DNA from: Gambelia wislizenii
Taxonomy: Eukaryota > Chordata > Lepidosauria > Squamata > Crotaphytidae
Assembly (NCBI GenBank): GCA_030847615.1
Contig: JAUMIR010000003.1
Span: forward strand, 56,777,001 to 56,841,000
Reading direction: 5' to 3'
Length of the DNA: 64,000 nucleotides
The notes beneath the pieces are model-generated. The model was not told where the DNA came from and did not search any database. It saw only the letters and a program-made list of their open reading frames with translations. Of the stretch, positions 63,901 through 64,000 are shown one piece after another. How positions within the stretch are numbered: the first letter of the stretch is position 1; each line of letters opens with the position of its first letter. A program made the position numbers and the translations under genes.

Positions 63901-64000
63901 GAGGGCGTCAGAGCATCCTATAGTCCTCTGGGTAGCTCCTCCCCAGTTGCTTCTGGTAGGCAGGCAACAAAAGTTTCTTTGGAAGGGCCGCTGTTGTGAG
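63901..64000. other. Window end, unassigned
   Basis: No feature recognised before the sequence stops. Confidence 0.4.

Noticed and set aside
1..64000. CRISPR array, prophage, operon or plasmid features
   Set aside because: The composition and repeat content are those of a vertebrate chromosome; the regular repeats found are microsatellites, a 60-bp minisatellite and transposon palindromes.

Overview
ORGANISM AND CHARACTER. This is nuclear DNA of a vertebrate, most probably a squamate reptile (lizard rather than bird or mammal). The inference rests on the repeats: tRNA-derived SINEs with a Bov-B-type 3' tail (Sauria SINEs), 5S rRNA-derived SINEs with the same tail, Bov-B LINE 3' ends, many CR1 copies ending in ATTCTATG repeats, L2-like LINE tails, and several families of short palindromic DNA transposons. 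No prokaryotic gene, CRISPR array, plasmid or viral gene cluster is visible. No complete protein-coding gene lies in the window. LAYOUT. 1-1,500: broken copies of an endonuclease/reverse-transcriptase LINE, one fragment inverted. 3.2-6.35 kb: MITEs, including a composite repeat and a 1-kb foldback element with 3-bp target duplications. 6.9-7.8 kb: a nearly perfect 87-bp-arm hairpin directly before a CpG-rich island holding the one convincing promoter/first-exon candidate (start codon at 7,324, splice donor after 7,371). If that is real, most of the window to the right is probably its first intron or introns. 8.5-11.4 kb: SINEs and MITEs. 11.58-13.10 kb: a GC-rich 1.5-kb DNA-transposon-like element with a 60-bp tandem repeat. 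13-25 kb: mostly unassigned AT-rich sequence with scattered MITEs, SINEs and LINE tails. 25-33 kb: a dense nested-repeat zone (Bov-B split by a 351-bp foldback element, CR1 split by an L2-like LINE and a SINE, more CR1, Sauria SINEs, pogo/Tigger-like MITEs, Harbinger-like MITEs). 34.94-35.04 kb: a second, weaker exon candidate. 36-47 kb: more CR1, a hAT-like element and Penelope-like 3' fragments. 47.3-50.6 kb: the most complete LINE, minus strand, interrupted by a CR1. 52-64 kb: L2-like tails, a third 5S SINE, a pogo-like MITE, a candidate solo LTR (55.98-56.99 kb), another CR1 split by an L2-like LINE, and a sixth Harbinger-like copy. HOW THE PARTS RELATE. The elements form donor/parasite pairs known from reptiles: Bov-B supplies retrotransposition for the Sauria and 5S-Sauria SINEs that copy its tail, and an L2-like LINE probably does the same for a tRNA SINE. 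The order of insertion can be read from the nesting. The best candidates for something little described are a six-copy Harbinger-like family with 3-bp target duplications, a GGAGATTTTCA-ended foldback/TIR group, and the near-perfect Penelope-like hairpin beside the CpG island. All functional statements are from reading alone; no search was run.
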